Source of the DNA: Trabulsiella odontotermitis
Lineage (GTDB): Bacteria > Pseudomonadota > Gammaproteobacteria > Enterobacterales > Enterobacteriaceae
DNA length: 64,000 nucleotides
Assembly: GCF_001297775.1 (NCBI RefSeq)
Contig: NZ_LIFX01000009.1
Span: forward strand, 155,082-219,081
Reading direction: 5' to 3'
Position 1 is the stretch's first letter, and every line of letters starts with the position of its first letter. This document shows, piece after piece, positions 18,728 to 28,295 of the stretch. Position numbers and translations under genes: made by a program. The notes under the pieces were generated by a model. The model saw only the letters and a list, made by a program, of their open reading frames with translations, was not told where the DNA came from and did not search any database.

Positions 18728-20134
18728 TTAAAAGTTAAAGTAATGACTGGCGTTATCGTGACAAATATTTTTAATCATCCGGGTTAATATCTCCCGGTCG
18801 TCAGGAATTTCACCGTGGGCGACCCAGTCACCGATCAGGTTGCATAATATTCTGCGGAAATAGTCATGACGGGTGTAAGAAATAAGACTGCGGGAATCCG
18901 TCAGCATTCCGATGAAATTCATCAGCAAACCTTGATCAGCCAGGGTATTTAACTGGTTCTCCATTCCACGACGTGTATCGTTAAACCACCATCCCGATCC
19001 AAACTGGATGGGCGATTTCACACCCTCTTCCGCTGACTGGAAATTGGCGATGGTCGAGGCAACCACATCGTTATAGCTGGCGTTTAAGTTATACAGAATG
19101 GTCTTCGGTAACTCGTTGCGTTTCGCCAGTGCATCCAGAAATTGATTCAGATTCGCCGCCAGATCGGTTTGATCATTTATGGAGTCGAATCCGCTGTTAA
19201 TACCGACAGCCTTCAGCATCCTGCTGTTATTATTGCGAATGGCGCCAAAATGAATTTGCATGGCCCATTTCCGCGCCTTGTAGTGGCGGGCAAGCATCAG
19301 GAACAGCGCGCTGGTTAGCACATCCTGCTCCGCTGAAGAGAGCGCTTCACCGGCCCGTTTGCGGGTAAACAGGCGTTCGGCTTCACCGGGTTCAGCATCA
19401 CGAAAACACATCGCCAGCGGGCCGTGGTCGGAAATACGGCAGCCGGATTCATGAAACCAGTCAATTCGTTTTTCAATCGCCTGGCTGAAATCCGCCAGCG
19501 AAACGATATTCTGCCCGGTCATGGCGCTTAATTTTTCAATAAACTGAACAAAGCGCTGCGGATCGTTTTCAAATACGTCATCCGGGCGGAACGTCGGCAG
19601 GACTTTCGCCGGGAATGAAGCGTCATCACGCAGCAGACGATGATATTCCAGCGAATCCAGCGGTGAATCGGTGGTGCAAATAACTTCCACGTTCGAGCGG
19701 GTAATTAACCCTCTCGGTTTAAAATCATCACTGGCTAACTGACGATTACATTGCGACATGATTTCGTGCCAGTTATTCCGGTTCAGCGTCTGGTCAATGC
19801 CGAAATAAAATTTCAGCTCCAGATGCGTCCAGTGATATAGCGGATTACCAAAACAGGCTTCTACCGTCTCCGCCCACGCGCGGAATTTTTCCTCCGCGCT
19901 GGCATTGCCGGTAATAAAATCTTCGCTGATACCATTGGCGCGCATTGCACGCCATTTATAATGGTCCCCCGCCAGCCAGAGCCGGGTAATATGGTCGAAG
20001 GCTTTATTTTCGTAAATCTCTTTCGCATCCAGATGACAATGGAAATCGATAATTGGCAGCGCTCGGGCGATATCGCAATACAGTTTCACACCTGGCGCGT
20101 TGTTAATCATAAAGCTGTCATTGATAAAGCTCAT
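18728..20134 (-). CDS. Uronate isomerase, UxaC family
   Basis: Amidohydrolase-superfamily isomerase of 468 residues (E. coli UxaC 470), expected to convert D-glucuronate to D-fructuronate and galacturonate to tagaturonate. A metal-binding HxH lies at residues 32-34 (DFHCHL). The family segments THLELKFYFGI, VICTTDSPLD, QIHFGAIRNNN, QFGSGWWFND and LTDSRSLISYTRHDYFRRIL are all present. The ATG at 20134 has a GGAGAC ribosome site; the frame stays open 120 codons further upstream but only overlaps rspA. It begins 13 bp after the rspA stop, so the two are co-transcribed. It may be a second copy besides a canonical uxaC elsewhere. Confidence 0.93.
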   Translation of the reverse strand: MSFINDSFMINNAPGVKLYCDIARALPIIDFHCHLDAKEIYENKAFDHITRLWLAGDHYKWRAMRANGISEDFITGNASAEEKFRAWAETVEACFGNPLYHWTHLELKFYFGIDQTLNRNNWHEIMSQCNRQLASDDFKPRGLITRSNVEVICTTDSPLDSLEYHRLLRDDASFPAKVLPTFRPDDVFENDPQRFVQFIEKLSAMTGQNIVSLADFSQAIEKRIDWFHESGCRISDHGPLAMCFRDAEPGEAERLFTRKRAGEALSSAEQDVLTSALFLMLARHYKARKWAMQIHFGAIRNNNSRMLKAVGINSGFDSINDQTDLAANLNQFLDALAKRNELPKTILYNLNASYNDVVASTIANFQSAEEGVKSPIQFGSGWWFNDTRRGMENQLNTLADQGLLMNFIGMLTDSRSLISYTRHDYFRRILCNLIGDWVAHGEIPDDREILTRMIKNICHDNASHYFNF

Positions 20135-20147
20135 GATCGTCTCCGGT

Positions 20148-21362
20148 TTACCAGTTCCACAACGTGCCGTCTTCAAGACGGGCAACGGGCAGACAGGCGG
20201 GTTCGTAGGGATATTTCGCGGCGAGTTTTTCATCGAATTCGATGCCGATGCCCGGCTTGTCGCCCGGATGCATATAGCCGTTATCGAAGGTCCAGCTGTG
20301 CGGGAATACTTCCAGCATTTGTTCGGAATACCCCATGTATTCCTGAACGCCAAAGTTCGGCACCCACAAGTCGAAATGCAGCGCGGCGGCCATACAGACT
20401 GGCGACAGGTCAGAAGGACCATGCGCACCGGTACGTACCTGGTAAAGTGAGGCGAAATCAGCAATGCGGCGCATGCCGGTGATCCCGCCCGCATGGGTCA
20501 GCGTGGTGCGGATGTAGTCAATCAGTTGCTCTTCGATAAGCTGTTTGCAATCCCAGATGCTGTTAAAGATTTCCCCGACGGCAATCGGCGTCACGGTGTG
20601 CTGGCGAATCAGGCGGAAGCATTCCTGGTTTTCCGCCGGGGTCGGATCTTCCATCCAGAACAGGCGATAATCTTCGATGCTCTTGCCAAAGCGCGCGGCT
20701 TCAATCGGCGTCAGACGGTGGTGCATGTCATGAAGCAGATGTTCGTGGAAACCAAATTTTTCGCGCACGGCCTCGAACAGTTTCGGTGTGAAATCGAGGT
20801 ATTTTTCCGTCGACCACAGTTGTTCGTCCGGCCAGGCGCCTTTGGTTGCCGGTTCGTAAGCCAGCCCTTTCCCCTTCGCCATGCCATACGTGGTTTTCAT
20901 CCCCGGAATGCCGCACTGCACGCGGATCGCTTTAAATCCCATCTCCTTATGGCGCGCGTAATCATCCAGCACGTCGTCGATGGTATGACCGGTGGTGTGG
21001 CAATAAACCATCACGCCGTCACGCGATGCCCCGCCCAGCAACTGGTAAAGCGGCATGTTGGCGGCTTTCGCTTTGATATCCCAGAGCGCCATATCAATCG
21101 CCGAGATGGCGGACATGGTGACCGGCCCGCGGCGCCAGTACGCGCCTTTATAGAAGAACTGCCAGATATCTTCGATGCGCCGCGCGTCGCGGCCGATCAG
21201 CTGCGGACACAGGTGATCTTTGAGATAGGATGCCACCGACAGCTCGCGCCCGTTCAGCGTGGCATCACCCAGTCCGACAATGCCGTCCTCGGTGGTGATT
21301 TTCAGTGTGACAAAGTTACGACCCGGGCAGGTGACAAAAACATCAGCACCAACGATTTTCAT
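20148..21362 (-). CDS. rspA: RspA, D-mannonate dehydratase (ManD) family
   Basis: Enolase-superfamily acid-sugar dehydratase of 404 residues, the E. coli RspA length and nearly identical in sequence ([62 protein letters not shown]). Purified relatives dehydrate D-mannonate to 2-keto-3-deoxy-D-gluconate, with varying efficiency. In K-12 rspA is followed by rspB, a zinc alcohol dehydrogenase; here it is followed by a uronate isomerase and a GPH symporter. It heads the operon; the upstream region 21363-21597 should hold the promoter and a RspR site. Confidence 0.95.
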   Translation of the reverse strand: MKIVGADVFVTCPGRNFVTLKITTEDGIVGLGDATLNGRELSVASYLKDHLCPQLIGRDARRIEDIWQFFYKGAYWRRGPVTMSAISAIDMALWDIKAKAANMPLYQLLGGASRDGVMVYCHTTGHTIDDVLDDYARHKEMGFKAIRVQCGIPGMKTTYGMAKGKGLAYEPATKGAWPDEQLWSTEKYLDFTPKLFEAVREKFGFHEHLLHDMHHRLTPIEAARFGKSIEDYRLFWMEDPTPAENQECFRLIRQHTVTPIAVGEIFNSIWDCKQLIEEQLIDYIRTTLTHAGGITGMRRIADFASLYQVRTGAHGPSDLSPVCMAAALHFDLWVPNFGVQEYMGYSEQMLEVFPHSWTFDNGYMHPGDKPGIGIEFDEKLAAKYPYEPACLPVARLEDGTLWNW

Positions 21363-21597
21363 TTTTTTCGATCCTTACATCTCAGCGGTTAATGCCGAAA
21401 CTTTATGCATTTGCCTACTACCATACAAGTATATTGATCACAAAAATGACATCGCCCTGGATTATTTTTCAGATTCTCTGCCACCCTTCCCGGCCCAGCG
21501 GTGATGCGCTGTCTGACATTAACTACTGCGTTTTCTGGCGAGAATGTTGTAAACTTTGCACAGGGATTAACCGCATTCATCACCAAAGGAAACCGCA

Positions 21598-21939
21598 ATG
21601 AAAATTACGCTTAGCAAACGCCTGTGCCTTGCGGCAATGCTGACGCTGGGTGCCCTCGGGTACACGACTTCCTCTTTTGCCGAAACCAACAAACTGGTTA
21701 TTGAATCCGGTGACAGCGCGCTGAGCCGTCAGGAAGCGGCGATGCAAAAAGAACAGTGGGGAGACACCCGCTCGTTACGCCAGAAAGTGAATAAACGCGC
21801 TGAAAAAGAGTTCGATAAAGCCGATGTGGCGTTTGATGCCCGCGATAAATGCGAGCAGAGCGCCAACCTGAATGCCTACTGGGAACCTAATACCCTTCGC
21901 TGCCTCGATCGTTCAACCGGCCGCGCGATCAACCCATAA
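21598..21939 (+). CDS. ynfB: Periplasmic protein YnfB (DUF1283, UPF0482)
   Basis: Exported protein of 113 residues, the same length as E. coli YnfB. The signal peptide spans about residues 1-28 (ending SSFAE). The mature part is charged and has two Cys ([14 protein letters not shown] segment [11 protein letters not shown] and LRCLDRSTG) that could form a disulfide. Function is unknown. ATG 21598 has an AAAGGAAACC ribosome site. A strong terminator follows before speG. Confidence 0.93.
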   Translation: MKITLSKRLCLAAMLTLGALGYTTSSFAETNKLVIESGDSALSRQEAAMQKEQWGDTRSLRQKVNKRAEKEFDKADVAFDARDKCEQSANLNAYWEPNTLRCLDRSTGRAINP

Positions 21940-21946
21940 TCCCGAC

Positions 21947-21971
21947 GGGTGCCGACTCCGGCACCCTTTTT
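21947..21971 (+). terminator. Terminator of ynfB
   Basis: Eight-bp stem GGGTGCCG/CGGCACCC with a 4-nt loop followed by five T, between ynfB and speG. Confidence 0.85.
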
Positions 21972-21997
21972 ACTCGTTGTCACAGTAAGGATTTTTC

Positions 21998-22555
21998 ATG
22001 GCTGACGCCTGGACTATCAAGCTACGCCCGCTTGAGCGCGAAGACCTGCGCTTTGTTCATCAACTCGACAACAACGCCAGCGTCATGCGCTACTGGTTTG
22101 AAGAGCCGTACGAAGCCTTCGTCGAACTCTCTGACCTGTACGACAAACACATCCACGATCAGAGCGAGCGTCGGTTCGTGGTGGAGTGCAATGGTGAGAA
22201 CGCCGGTCTGGTTGAACTGGTCGAGATCAATCACGTTCACCGCCGCGCCGAATTTCAGATCATTATTTCCCCGGAATATCAGGGCAAAGGGCTGGCGTCG
22301 AGAGCGGCAAAACTGGCGATGGACTACGGCTTTACCGTCCTGAATCTCTACAAGCTCTATTTAATCGTCGATAAAGAAAACGAGAAAGCCATTCACATCT
22401 ACCGCAAACTGGGCTTTATGGTGGAAGGAGAACTCATCCATGAGTTCTTCATCAATGGTGAATACCGCAACACCATCCGGATGTGTATTTTCCAGCAACA
22501 GTATCTTTCCGCGCATAAAACCGGTCACTCGCTGCTGAAACCAACGGCTCAGTAG
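21998..22555 (+). CDS. speG: Spermidine N1-acetyltransferase SpeG
   Basis: GNAT acetyltransferase of 185 residues (E. coli 186) that acetylates spermidine and spermine with acetyl-CoA to limit polyamine toxicity in the cytoplasm. The acetyl-CoA-binding motif is [21 protein letters not shown] (about residues 87-107). The N-terminal ERWDNN-type allosteric polyamine region appears here as [16 protein letters not shown]. Its last codons overlap the convergent ynfC by 7 bp. Confidence 0.96.
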   Translation: MADAWTIKLRPLEREDLRFVHQLDNNASVMRYWFEEPYEAFVELSDLYDKHIHDQSERRFVVECNGENAGLVELVEINHVHRRAEFQIIISPEYQGKGLASRAAKLAMDYGFTVLNLYKLYLIVDKENEKAIHIYRKLGFMVEGELIHEFFINGEYRNTIRMCIFQQQYLSAHKTGHSLLKPTAQ

Positions 22556-23259
22556 TATTCAATATTGTTTTTGATGGTGTAATGCCGCGTTACTGGCGGT
22601 TTTACGCTTTCGTCAACAATCTGCAAATCACAGTTGATGGGGTTATCGTGGTGATCGTAGTCGCAGCTTTGCTTCACGTTGCCGACCCGCTGCTCATTCA
22701 ACGTACTGATGGCGGTGTAATCCATCTTTTTACGCTTGTCTTTTGACGGCGTGGCAACCACCGACAGATGCTCATTCTTCACGTCGGTGGTTTTCCCCAG
22801 CGGATAACCATCGCTGTCGTAACGATAGGTAATGTGCATATCTTTTCCGCTCGCGGAAACGACAAACCCGTTGTCATCGGTGTCCCATGTCACGCCTGAA
22901 GCGGGCAACGCCGCCAGCTGACACTTCCCCTGCAGCCGCAACAATTTTTTCTGCGAGATAGCATCAAGATAATAGTTGGCATCCAGCACCAGCGACGCGC
23001 CGGTGTTCTTTTCCAGGTCATGAAACTCCAGCAGGTCGAAGCACCCTTCTTCCGACATTTTGCCGGTCACGTATTTCGACACTTTTCCCTGCGCGTCCAT
23101 CAGCGTCTGGCTGAAATCTTTCACCGGGCCGCGCAGCGGGTCAAAATCAAACTCGCTGGAAAAGCTCGCCATTTCCGGGGTAAAAGCCGCTGGCGTCGAC
23201 GAATTATCACAACCCGCTAAAATCAGCGTCACTGGCGCCATCATCAGCAATTTCTTCAC
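22549..23259 (-). CDS. ynfC: Lipoprotein YnfC (UPF0257)
   Basis: Probable outer-membrane lipoprotein of 236 residues, equal to E. coli YnfC. A GTG start at 23259 with a CAGGAAA ribosome site gives the signal sequence [16 protein letters not shown]; Cys17 is the lipidation residue. The body matches YnfC ([27 protein letters not shown]-type segments) and ends in TIKNNIEYY. An ATG at 23301 would add a non-signal prefix and is rejected. Function unknown. Confidence 0.92.
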   Translation of the reverse strand: MKKLLMMAPVTLILAGCDNSSTPAAFTPEMASFSSEFDFDPLRGPVKDFSQTLMDAQGKVSKYVTGKMSEEGCFDLLEFHDLEKNTGASLVLDANYYLDAISQKKLLRLQGKCQLAALPASGVTWDTDDNGFVVSASGKDMHITYRYDSDGYPLGKTTDVKNEHLSVVATPSKDKRKKMDYTAISTLNEQRVGNVKQSCDYDHHDNPINCDLQIVDESVKPPVTRHYTIKNNIEYY

Positions 23260-23406
23260 GCTTTTTTCCTGTTCGGAGAATTCTCCCGTCAATAGTAACA
23301 ACTAAACCCCGCTTTCGAACAGTCATCGCGGCAACGTTGTTAACATCGCCCTACGACAGGTTCACTCTGCTATCCTTTGAAGACTATCCAACACAAGGAG
23401 GCGAAC

Positions 23407-23658
23407 ATGAAATCTGTAAAATGGTTACTGGCTTTATTGATTGCAGCATCCGCGCCCGCGCTGGCGGCCCCCGATTCCTGCGAACGTGTCAAAGACGAGA
23501 TCGCACAGAAGATCATCAACAACGGCGTTCCGGAGACTGGATTCACCCTTGATATCGTCCCGAACGATCAGGCAGATAAGGCAGGCTCGCAGGTGGTTGG
23601 CCACTGTGCTAACGATACCTTTAAAATTCTCTACACCCGTACAAGTGATGCACAGTAA
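23407..23658 (+). CDS. ynfD: Small periplasmic protein YnfD (DUF1161)
   Basis: Exported protein of 83 residues from the ATG at 23407, which is preceded by AAGGAGG. The signal peptide is MKSVKWLLALLIAASAPALA. The mature DUF1161 part has Cys in PDSCERVK and VGHCAND, a probable disulfide. A longer start at 23377 lacks a ribosome site. Function unknown. In K-12 it is followed by ynfEFGH (from memory); here bioD2 follows convergently after 90 bp. Confidence 0.88.
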   Translation: MKSVKWLLALLIAASAPALAAPDSCERVKDEIAQKIINNGVPETGFTLDIVPNDQADKAGSQVVGHCANDTFKILYTRTSDAQ

Positions 23659-23711
23659 TTCGTGACAACGTCACGAACATCTACAATAAAAGAGTGAATG
23701 AAGGGAAGTTG

Positions 23712-23740
23712 CCGGGCAGGCAGAACGCTGCCCGGTGGTT
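23712..23740. terminator. Hairpin between ynfD and bioD2, probable terminator
   Basis: CCGGGCAG/CTGCCCGG 8-bp stem with an 8-nt loop lies between the converging genes; the T-run is short on both strands, so efficiency is uncertain. Confidence 0.5.
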
Positions 23741-23747
23741 TACGGTG

Positions 23748-24443
23748 TTACGCGAAAACGCGGTCAACCGCCAGCACGCTGCCGAGAATGGACACATCGA
23801 CATAATGCGACAGATCGCGCTGTTCGGCGCGAGGCAGATATGGCAGTTCACCGATCAGCGGTGCGGGAAGCTTTTTACTCAGGACTTCAATGATTTCAGC
23901 ATAATGCGCCAGCCCCGGGTTGATGCGATTCGCCACCCAGCCAATCAGCGGCAGGCCATCATTGGCAATCGCCTGCGCCGTTAACAGCGCGTGGTTGATG
24001 CACCCTTCCTGGATCCCCACCACCAGTATGACCGGCAGTTGTTCCTGGACTACCCATTCAGAAAGCGGACGCAAATCGTTCATCAGGCTGCGCCAGCCGC
24101 CGGTGCCTTCCACCACGACGTGTTCAACCTGCTGGCTCAACTGCGCCAGCCCGTTCGACAGCAACGAATAATTAATCGGGCCACTGTGCGCAACGCTGCT
24201 TTCCTCTTCGCTGAAAGCCAGCGGATTGACCGCCGCATACGGCAATTCTGGCGTGGAGACGCTTTGTAGCACCAGCGCGTCTTTATTGCGCAGCCCGTCT
24301 GGCGTCTCTTTACTGCCTTTCGCAACCGGTTTATACCCTGCGACGCTTTTGCCACTGGCAGCCAGCGCCTGCAGCAGTGCGCGAGAAACGACCGTTTTCC
24401 CGACCGCAGTATCAGTTCCCGTTACAAAGAAACGCTTAAGCAT
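23748..24443 (-). CDS. bioD2: Dethiobiotin synthetase homologue BioD2 (YnfK)
   Basis: ATP-dependent carboxylase-like enzyme of the BioD family, 231 residues, equal to E. coli BioD2. It has a Walker A loop GTDTAVGKT at residues 8-16 and the GTGGWRSLMNDL segment. BioD catalyses ring closure of diaminopelargonate to dethiobiotin; whether this paralogue does so in vivo is not settled. The ATG at 24443 is used rather than 24455 because it matches the known N terminus MLKRFFVTGTDT. It is downstream of mlc on the same strand. Confidence 0.94.
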   Translation of the reverse strand: MLKRFFVTGTDTAVGKTVVSRALLQALAASGKSVAGYKPVAKGSKETPDGLRNKDALVLQSVSTPELPYAAVNPLAFSEEESSVAHSGPINYSLLSNGLAQLSQQVEHVVVEGTGGWRSLMNDLRPLSEWVVQEQLPVILVVGIQEGCINHALLTAQAIANDGLPLIGWVANRINPGLAHYAEIIEVLSKKLPAPLIGELPYLPRAEQRDLSHYVDVSILGSVLAVDRVFA

Positions 24444-24570
24444 CACTAACTCCACAGTTATGCCGGTAAAATATCAAGAAAGGTAATTATTCAATATCAG
24501 GGAAAGTCTACGCGATGCCAGAATGGGACAGATTGAGATAGCGCAATTTTTCTTGAACTATGAAAAATTG

Positions 24571-25791
24571 TTAACCCTGTAACAGTCGAATGAGCAAAGA
24601 TCCGTTATAGAGGGCGTCCTTTACCAGCGCGGCCCCGGCCATCGTGCCACGGTTGGAAAATTGCGTGCTTTCCACGGCGATGTGCCGACTGTAGGCGGGT
24701 AAGGATTGCTGGCGGATACAATCGGTTATTGCCGGGAAAAGAATTTCTGCCGCCTGGTTAAACGGCGAGCCGATCAATATTTTTTGCGGGTTAAACAAAT
24801 TCACCATGATCGCGAGAATGCGCCCGACGTTAGTACCGACACCGCTAATGATGTCTTTCGCCAGCAGATCCCCTTTCAGCGCTGCCTGACACAGCCAGTC
24901 CACGCTCAGCGGCTGCTGATGCAACATGGAACTCATTGACTGGTTCATTCGCACCTGCGCCAGTTCCAGTACGCTCTCCACGCTGGCGATAGTTTCCAGA
25001 CAACCATGGTTGCCGCAATAGCAGCGTTTTCCGTAGGGATCGACCTGCGTATGGCCAATCTCCACCAGGCTGCTGCTACCGGCATGAAGCAGTCGTCCGT
25101 CAGTGATCACCCCGGCGCCCACGTTATGGTCGATGACCACCTGAATCACGTCACGTGCGCCACGCGAGGCGCCAAACAGCGATTCGGCCATGGTCCATGC
25201 GCTGATATCGTGCTGAATGTATACCGGTACACCAGTGTGCTCCGCCAGCGTTTCGCCGAGCTGCACTTCTTTTACGTCATCATAAAACGGCATCCGATAG
25301 ATAATGCCGTTTTCGGTATCGATAATCCCCGGCAGGGTGATGGCGATAGCCGTCAGACGTTCCAGCATGTGCTGATGACGGATAAAAAACTGGTCAATGT
25401 GGGTGATGATGCGGGTCAGAAACGGGGTGGGATCCTGCAATGGCAGCGGCAGTTGTTCTTCCACCACCAGCTTACTGCTGAGATCACGCAGCGCCAGATG
25501 GATCTCGCCACGGTTAATCCGCAGTGACAGATAATGCCAGGCTTCTGTCTCTACCATCAGCCCGACAGCGGGTCGGCCACGGCTGCCTGGCTCCTGGATT
25601 TCCGTCTCCTGCACCAGATGCGCTTCGAGCATTTCGCGAACAATTTTGGTGATACTGGCCGGAGCCAGTTGCGCCAGCCGGGAGAGATCGATACGCGAAA
25701 CCGGACCGAGCTGATCAATCAGGCGATATACCGCTCCTGCGTTCGTCTGCTTTATTTGATCAATATGCCCTGGCTGACTATCGGCTACCAC
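24571..25791 (-). CDS. mlc: Mlc, ROK-family global repressor of sugar uptake
   Basis: Transcriptional repressor of 406 residues, equal to E. coli Mlc. It has an N-terminal winged HTH (SRIDLSRLAQLAPASITKIV, about residues 24-43), a ROK domain, and the zinc cluster in GHTQVDPYGKRCYCGNHGC. Mlc represses ptsG, ptsHI, manXYZ and malT and is sequestered at the membrane by dephosphorylated PtsG. Translation probably begins at GTG 25791 after AAGGGAGAG, as in E. coli; an ATG further upstream adds 20 unrelated residues. bioD2 follows 127 bp downstream. Confidence 0.95.
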   Translation of the reverse strand: MVADSQPGHIDQIKQTNAGAVYRLIDQLGPVSRIDLSRLAQLAPASITKIVREMLEAHLVQETEIQEPGSRGRPAVGLMVETEAWHYLSLRINRGEIHLALRDLSSKLVVEEQLPLPLQDPTPFLTRIITHIDQFFIRHQHMLERLTAIAITLPGIIDTENGIIYRMPFYDDVKEVQLGETLAEHTGVPVYIQHDISAWTMAESLFGASRGARDVIQVVIDHNVGAGVITDGRLLHAGSSSLVEIGHTQVDPYGKRCYCGNHGCLETIASVESVLELAQVRMNQSMSSMLHQQPLSVDWLCQAALKGDLLAKDIISGVGTNVGRILAIMVNLFNPQKILIGSPFNQAAEILFPAITDCIRQQSLPAYSRHIAVESTQFSNRGTMAGAALVKDALYNGSLLIRLLQG

Positions 25792-25921
25792 CACTCTCTC
25801 CCTTATTTTCGCGCTTCGAAATAAACTGTGGACTATGGTGAAGCACTTCAATAGCGGTCGTCAAATATTTACTTAGCCTTGTGATTTACTGCACATTTTT
25901 AACCCCGATTCAGCAGAATTA

Positions 25922-26818
25922 TTAAGTATTCGCCACATGAATAAGGTGTTGCCTGAATCGTTCCGTCGCCTGACTCAGTTCGTGATGTTTGGACCACACC
26001 AGCCACATTTCTGATACCGCCTCTTTTTCGGTGATCGGCAACCAGCACATTTCATGCAACTGCACCCGCTTAAACGATGCCGGTAAAATCGACACGCCAA
26101 GCCCCGCCGCGACCAGTCCAATGATCGTCATCGCCTCGCCCACTTCCTGGGTAATCACTGGTGTCAGACCGAAGTGCCGCATCAAACCGAGAATGTCGTC
26201 GTACAGCCCGGTTCCCACATGCGGATCGAAAAAAACAAACGGTTCTTTCGCCAGATCATACAGGCTGACTGATGATTGCTGCGCCAGCGGATGCACGCGC
26301 GGGATCATCGCCAGCAGCGGTTCACGCAGGATCATCTGCCACGCCAGGGTGTCCGGCAGTTGCGTGTTGCGCATCAACCCCAAATCCAGCGTTCCTTCAT
26401 TCAGCGGCGCTATCTGTTCGCGGGTGTTGATCTCACGTGTCTGCAGGTGGACATCCGGGTAATGCTGGCGAAACATCGACAGCGTGTCAGAAACCGCCTT
26501 AATAAAGGGAGCCGATGACGTAAACCCGAGGCGCAGTTCCCCTGTCTCGCCCTGATGGAGTCGTTCGGCGCGCGAGGCGGCATCTTCTACCATGCTCAGG
26601 ATTTGCCGGCTGTCCGCCAGAAACTGTTTCCCGGCGGCTGTCAGACTCACGCTGCGGTTGGTACGGGCAAACAGGCGTGCGCCGATCTGCTGCTCAAGCG
26701 ACTGAATTTGCTGGCTCAATGGTGGCTGAGAAATGTTCAGCCGTGCGGCCGCGCGGCCGAAATGCAACTCTTCAGCAACGGCAACGAAATAGCGGAGATG
26801 ACGCAGTTCGATATTCAT
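25922..26818 (-). CDS. ynfL: LysR-family regulator YnfL
   Basis: LysR-type regulator of 298 residues (E. coli 297) with an N-terminal HTH (ELRHLRYFVAVAEELHFGRA) and a substrate-binding domain like those of aromatic-compound regulators (FTSSAPFIKAVSDTLSMFRQ; VGTGLYDDILGLMRHF). It diverges from the MFS gene ynfM with a 117-bp gap, the usual layout of a LysR regulator and its target. The inducer is unknown. Confidence 0.93.
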   Translation of the reverse strand: MNIELRHLRYFVAVAEELHFGRAAARLNISQPPLSQQIQSLEQQIGARLFARTNRSVSLTAAGKQFLADSRQILSMVEDAASRAERLHQGETGELRLGFTSSAPFIKAVSDTLSMFRQHYPDVHLQTREINTREQIAPLNEGTLDLGLMRNTQLPDTLAWQMILREPLLAMIPRVHPLAQQSSVSLYDLAKEPFVFFDPHVGTGLYDDILGLMRHFGLTPVITQEVGEAMTIIGLVAAGLGVSILPASFKRVQLHEMCWLPITEKEAVSEMWLVWSKHHELSQATERFRQHLIHVANT

Positions 26819-26935
26819 AGGTAAAAAGTATCATTTGAGATTATTAATATATTAGACAGAATATTTACAATTTCCTACTCTGGTGTTGCGTCGTTCTGAC
26901 GTGTGATGAATCGCTCGTTTTTGCAAGGATCTATT

Positions 26936-28186
26936 GTGAGTCGTACTACTACCGCTGACACCGCCCCGGCTGGCGACGTCAGCGAAGCACCAGCATCTCA
27001 GCCAACGGAATTTATCCGGCGAGGAACGCCACAGTTTATGCGCGTTACCCTCGCTCTTTTCTCTGCCGGTCTGGCGACCTTTGCCCTGCTCTATTGCGTG
27101 CAGCCAATTCTGCCGATTCTGTCGCATGAGTTTGGCATCTCACCTGCCAGTACCAGTATTTCACTGTCGATTGCCACGGCGATGCTGGCGATAGGCCTGC
27201 TGTTTACCGGCCCGCTCTCTGACGCGATCGGCCGCAAACCGGTGATGGTCACCGCGCTGCTGCTGGCCTCCTGCTGTACGCTGCTCTCCACGATGATGAC
27301 CAGCTGGCATGGCATCCTGATCATGCGTGCGCTGATTGGTCTGTCACTGAGCGGTGTGGCCGCGGTCGGCATGACCTACCTGAGCGAAGAGATCCACCCC
27401 AGCTTTGTGGCGTTCTCGATGGGGCTGTACATCAGCGGTAACTCTATCGGCGGAATGAGCGGACGTCTGCTGACCGGGGTATTTACCGATTTCATGGGCT
27501 GGCGTATCGCGATGGCCGTCATCGGCTGCTTCGCCCTCGCCTCCGCGCTGATGTTCTGGCGAATATTGCCCGATTCCCGCCATTTCAGGCCAACGTCGCT
27601 GCGGCCCAAAACGCTGTTTATCAACTTCCGTCTGCACTGGCGCGATCGCGGGTTGCCGCTGTTGTTCCTTGAAGGTTTCCTGCTGATGGGGGCGTTCGTC
27701 ACGCTGTTTAACTACATCGGCTATCGCCTGATGATGTCGCCGTGGTCACTGAGCCAGGCGGTAGTGGGTTTACTTTCTGTTGCCTACCTCACCGGCACAT
27801 GGAGTTCGCCAAAAGCAGGCGCGATGACCGCGCGCTATGGCCGCGGCCCGGTGATGCTGTTCGGTATCGCCGTGATGCTCACCGGTTTGCTGGTGACGCT
27901 GTTTTCCTCCCTGTGGCTAATTTTTGCGGGCATGCTGCTGTTCTCTGCCGGTTTCTTTGCTGCGCACTCGGTCGCCAGTAGCTGGATCGGCCCACGCGCC
28001 CGCCGTGCCCGCGGGCAGGCATCGTCACTGTATCTGTTCAGCTACTATCTGGGCTCCAGTATCGCCGGTACCCTCGGCGGCGTTTTCTGGCATAACTACG
28101 GCTGGAATGGCGTCGGCGGGTTCATCGCGGCAATACTGGTTGTGGCGTTGCTGGTGGGTGCTTCGTTGCATAAGCGGTTGCATTAA
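26936..28186 (+). CDS. ynfM: MFS transporter YnfM
   Basis: Twelve-TM major facilitator of 416 residues (E. coli YnfM 417). The GTG at 26936 with AAGGA ribosome site gives the known N terminus VSRTTTADTAP; an upstream ATG at 26903 is rejected. Motif A appears as GPLSDAIGRKPVM. E. coli YnfM has been linked to arabinose and possibly cadaverine or acriflavine efflux, but its substrate is not firmly known. Probably controlled by divergent ynfL. Confidence 0.93.
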   Translation: MSRTTTADTAPAGDVSEAPASQPTEFIRRGTPQFMRVTLALFSAGLATFALLYCVQPILPILSHEFGISPASTSISLSIATAMLAIGLLFTGPLSDAIGRKPVMVTALLLASCCTLLSTMMTSWHGILIMRALIGLSLSGVAAVGMTYLSEEIHPSFVAFSMGLYISGNSIGGMSGRLLTGVFTDFMGWRIAMAVIGCFALASALMFWRILPDSRHFRPTSLRPKTLFINFRLHWRDRGLPLLFLEGFLLMGAFVTLFNYIGYRLMMSPWSLSQAVVGLLSVAYLTGTWSSPKAGAMTARYGRGPVMLFGIAVMLTGLLVTLFSSLWLIFAGMLLFSAGFFAAHSVASSWIGPRARRARGQASSLYLFSYYLGSSIAGTLGGVFWHNYGWNGVGGFIAAILVVALLVGASLHKRLH

Positions 28187-28295
28187 CATTTATCGTGGCT
28201 CTGTTCAGGGGCCACATAATTCCCGCAAATCCTTTTCCCTCGCCGCCAGGCATGTAATAGTGACCCCACTCATTCACAACGCACTTCAGGGCACT

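Noticed and set aside
20135..20494. N-terminal extension of the uronate isomerase frame by 120 codons
   Set aside because: It lies over the rspA 3' end and gives a Cys/Arg-rich non-protein-like sequence. The ATG at 20134 has a proper ribosome site and the family N terminus.
20493..21392. Open frame of 299 codons antisense to rspA
   Set aside because: No recognisable protein features; shadow of the strongly biased rspA codons.
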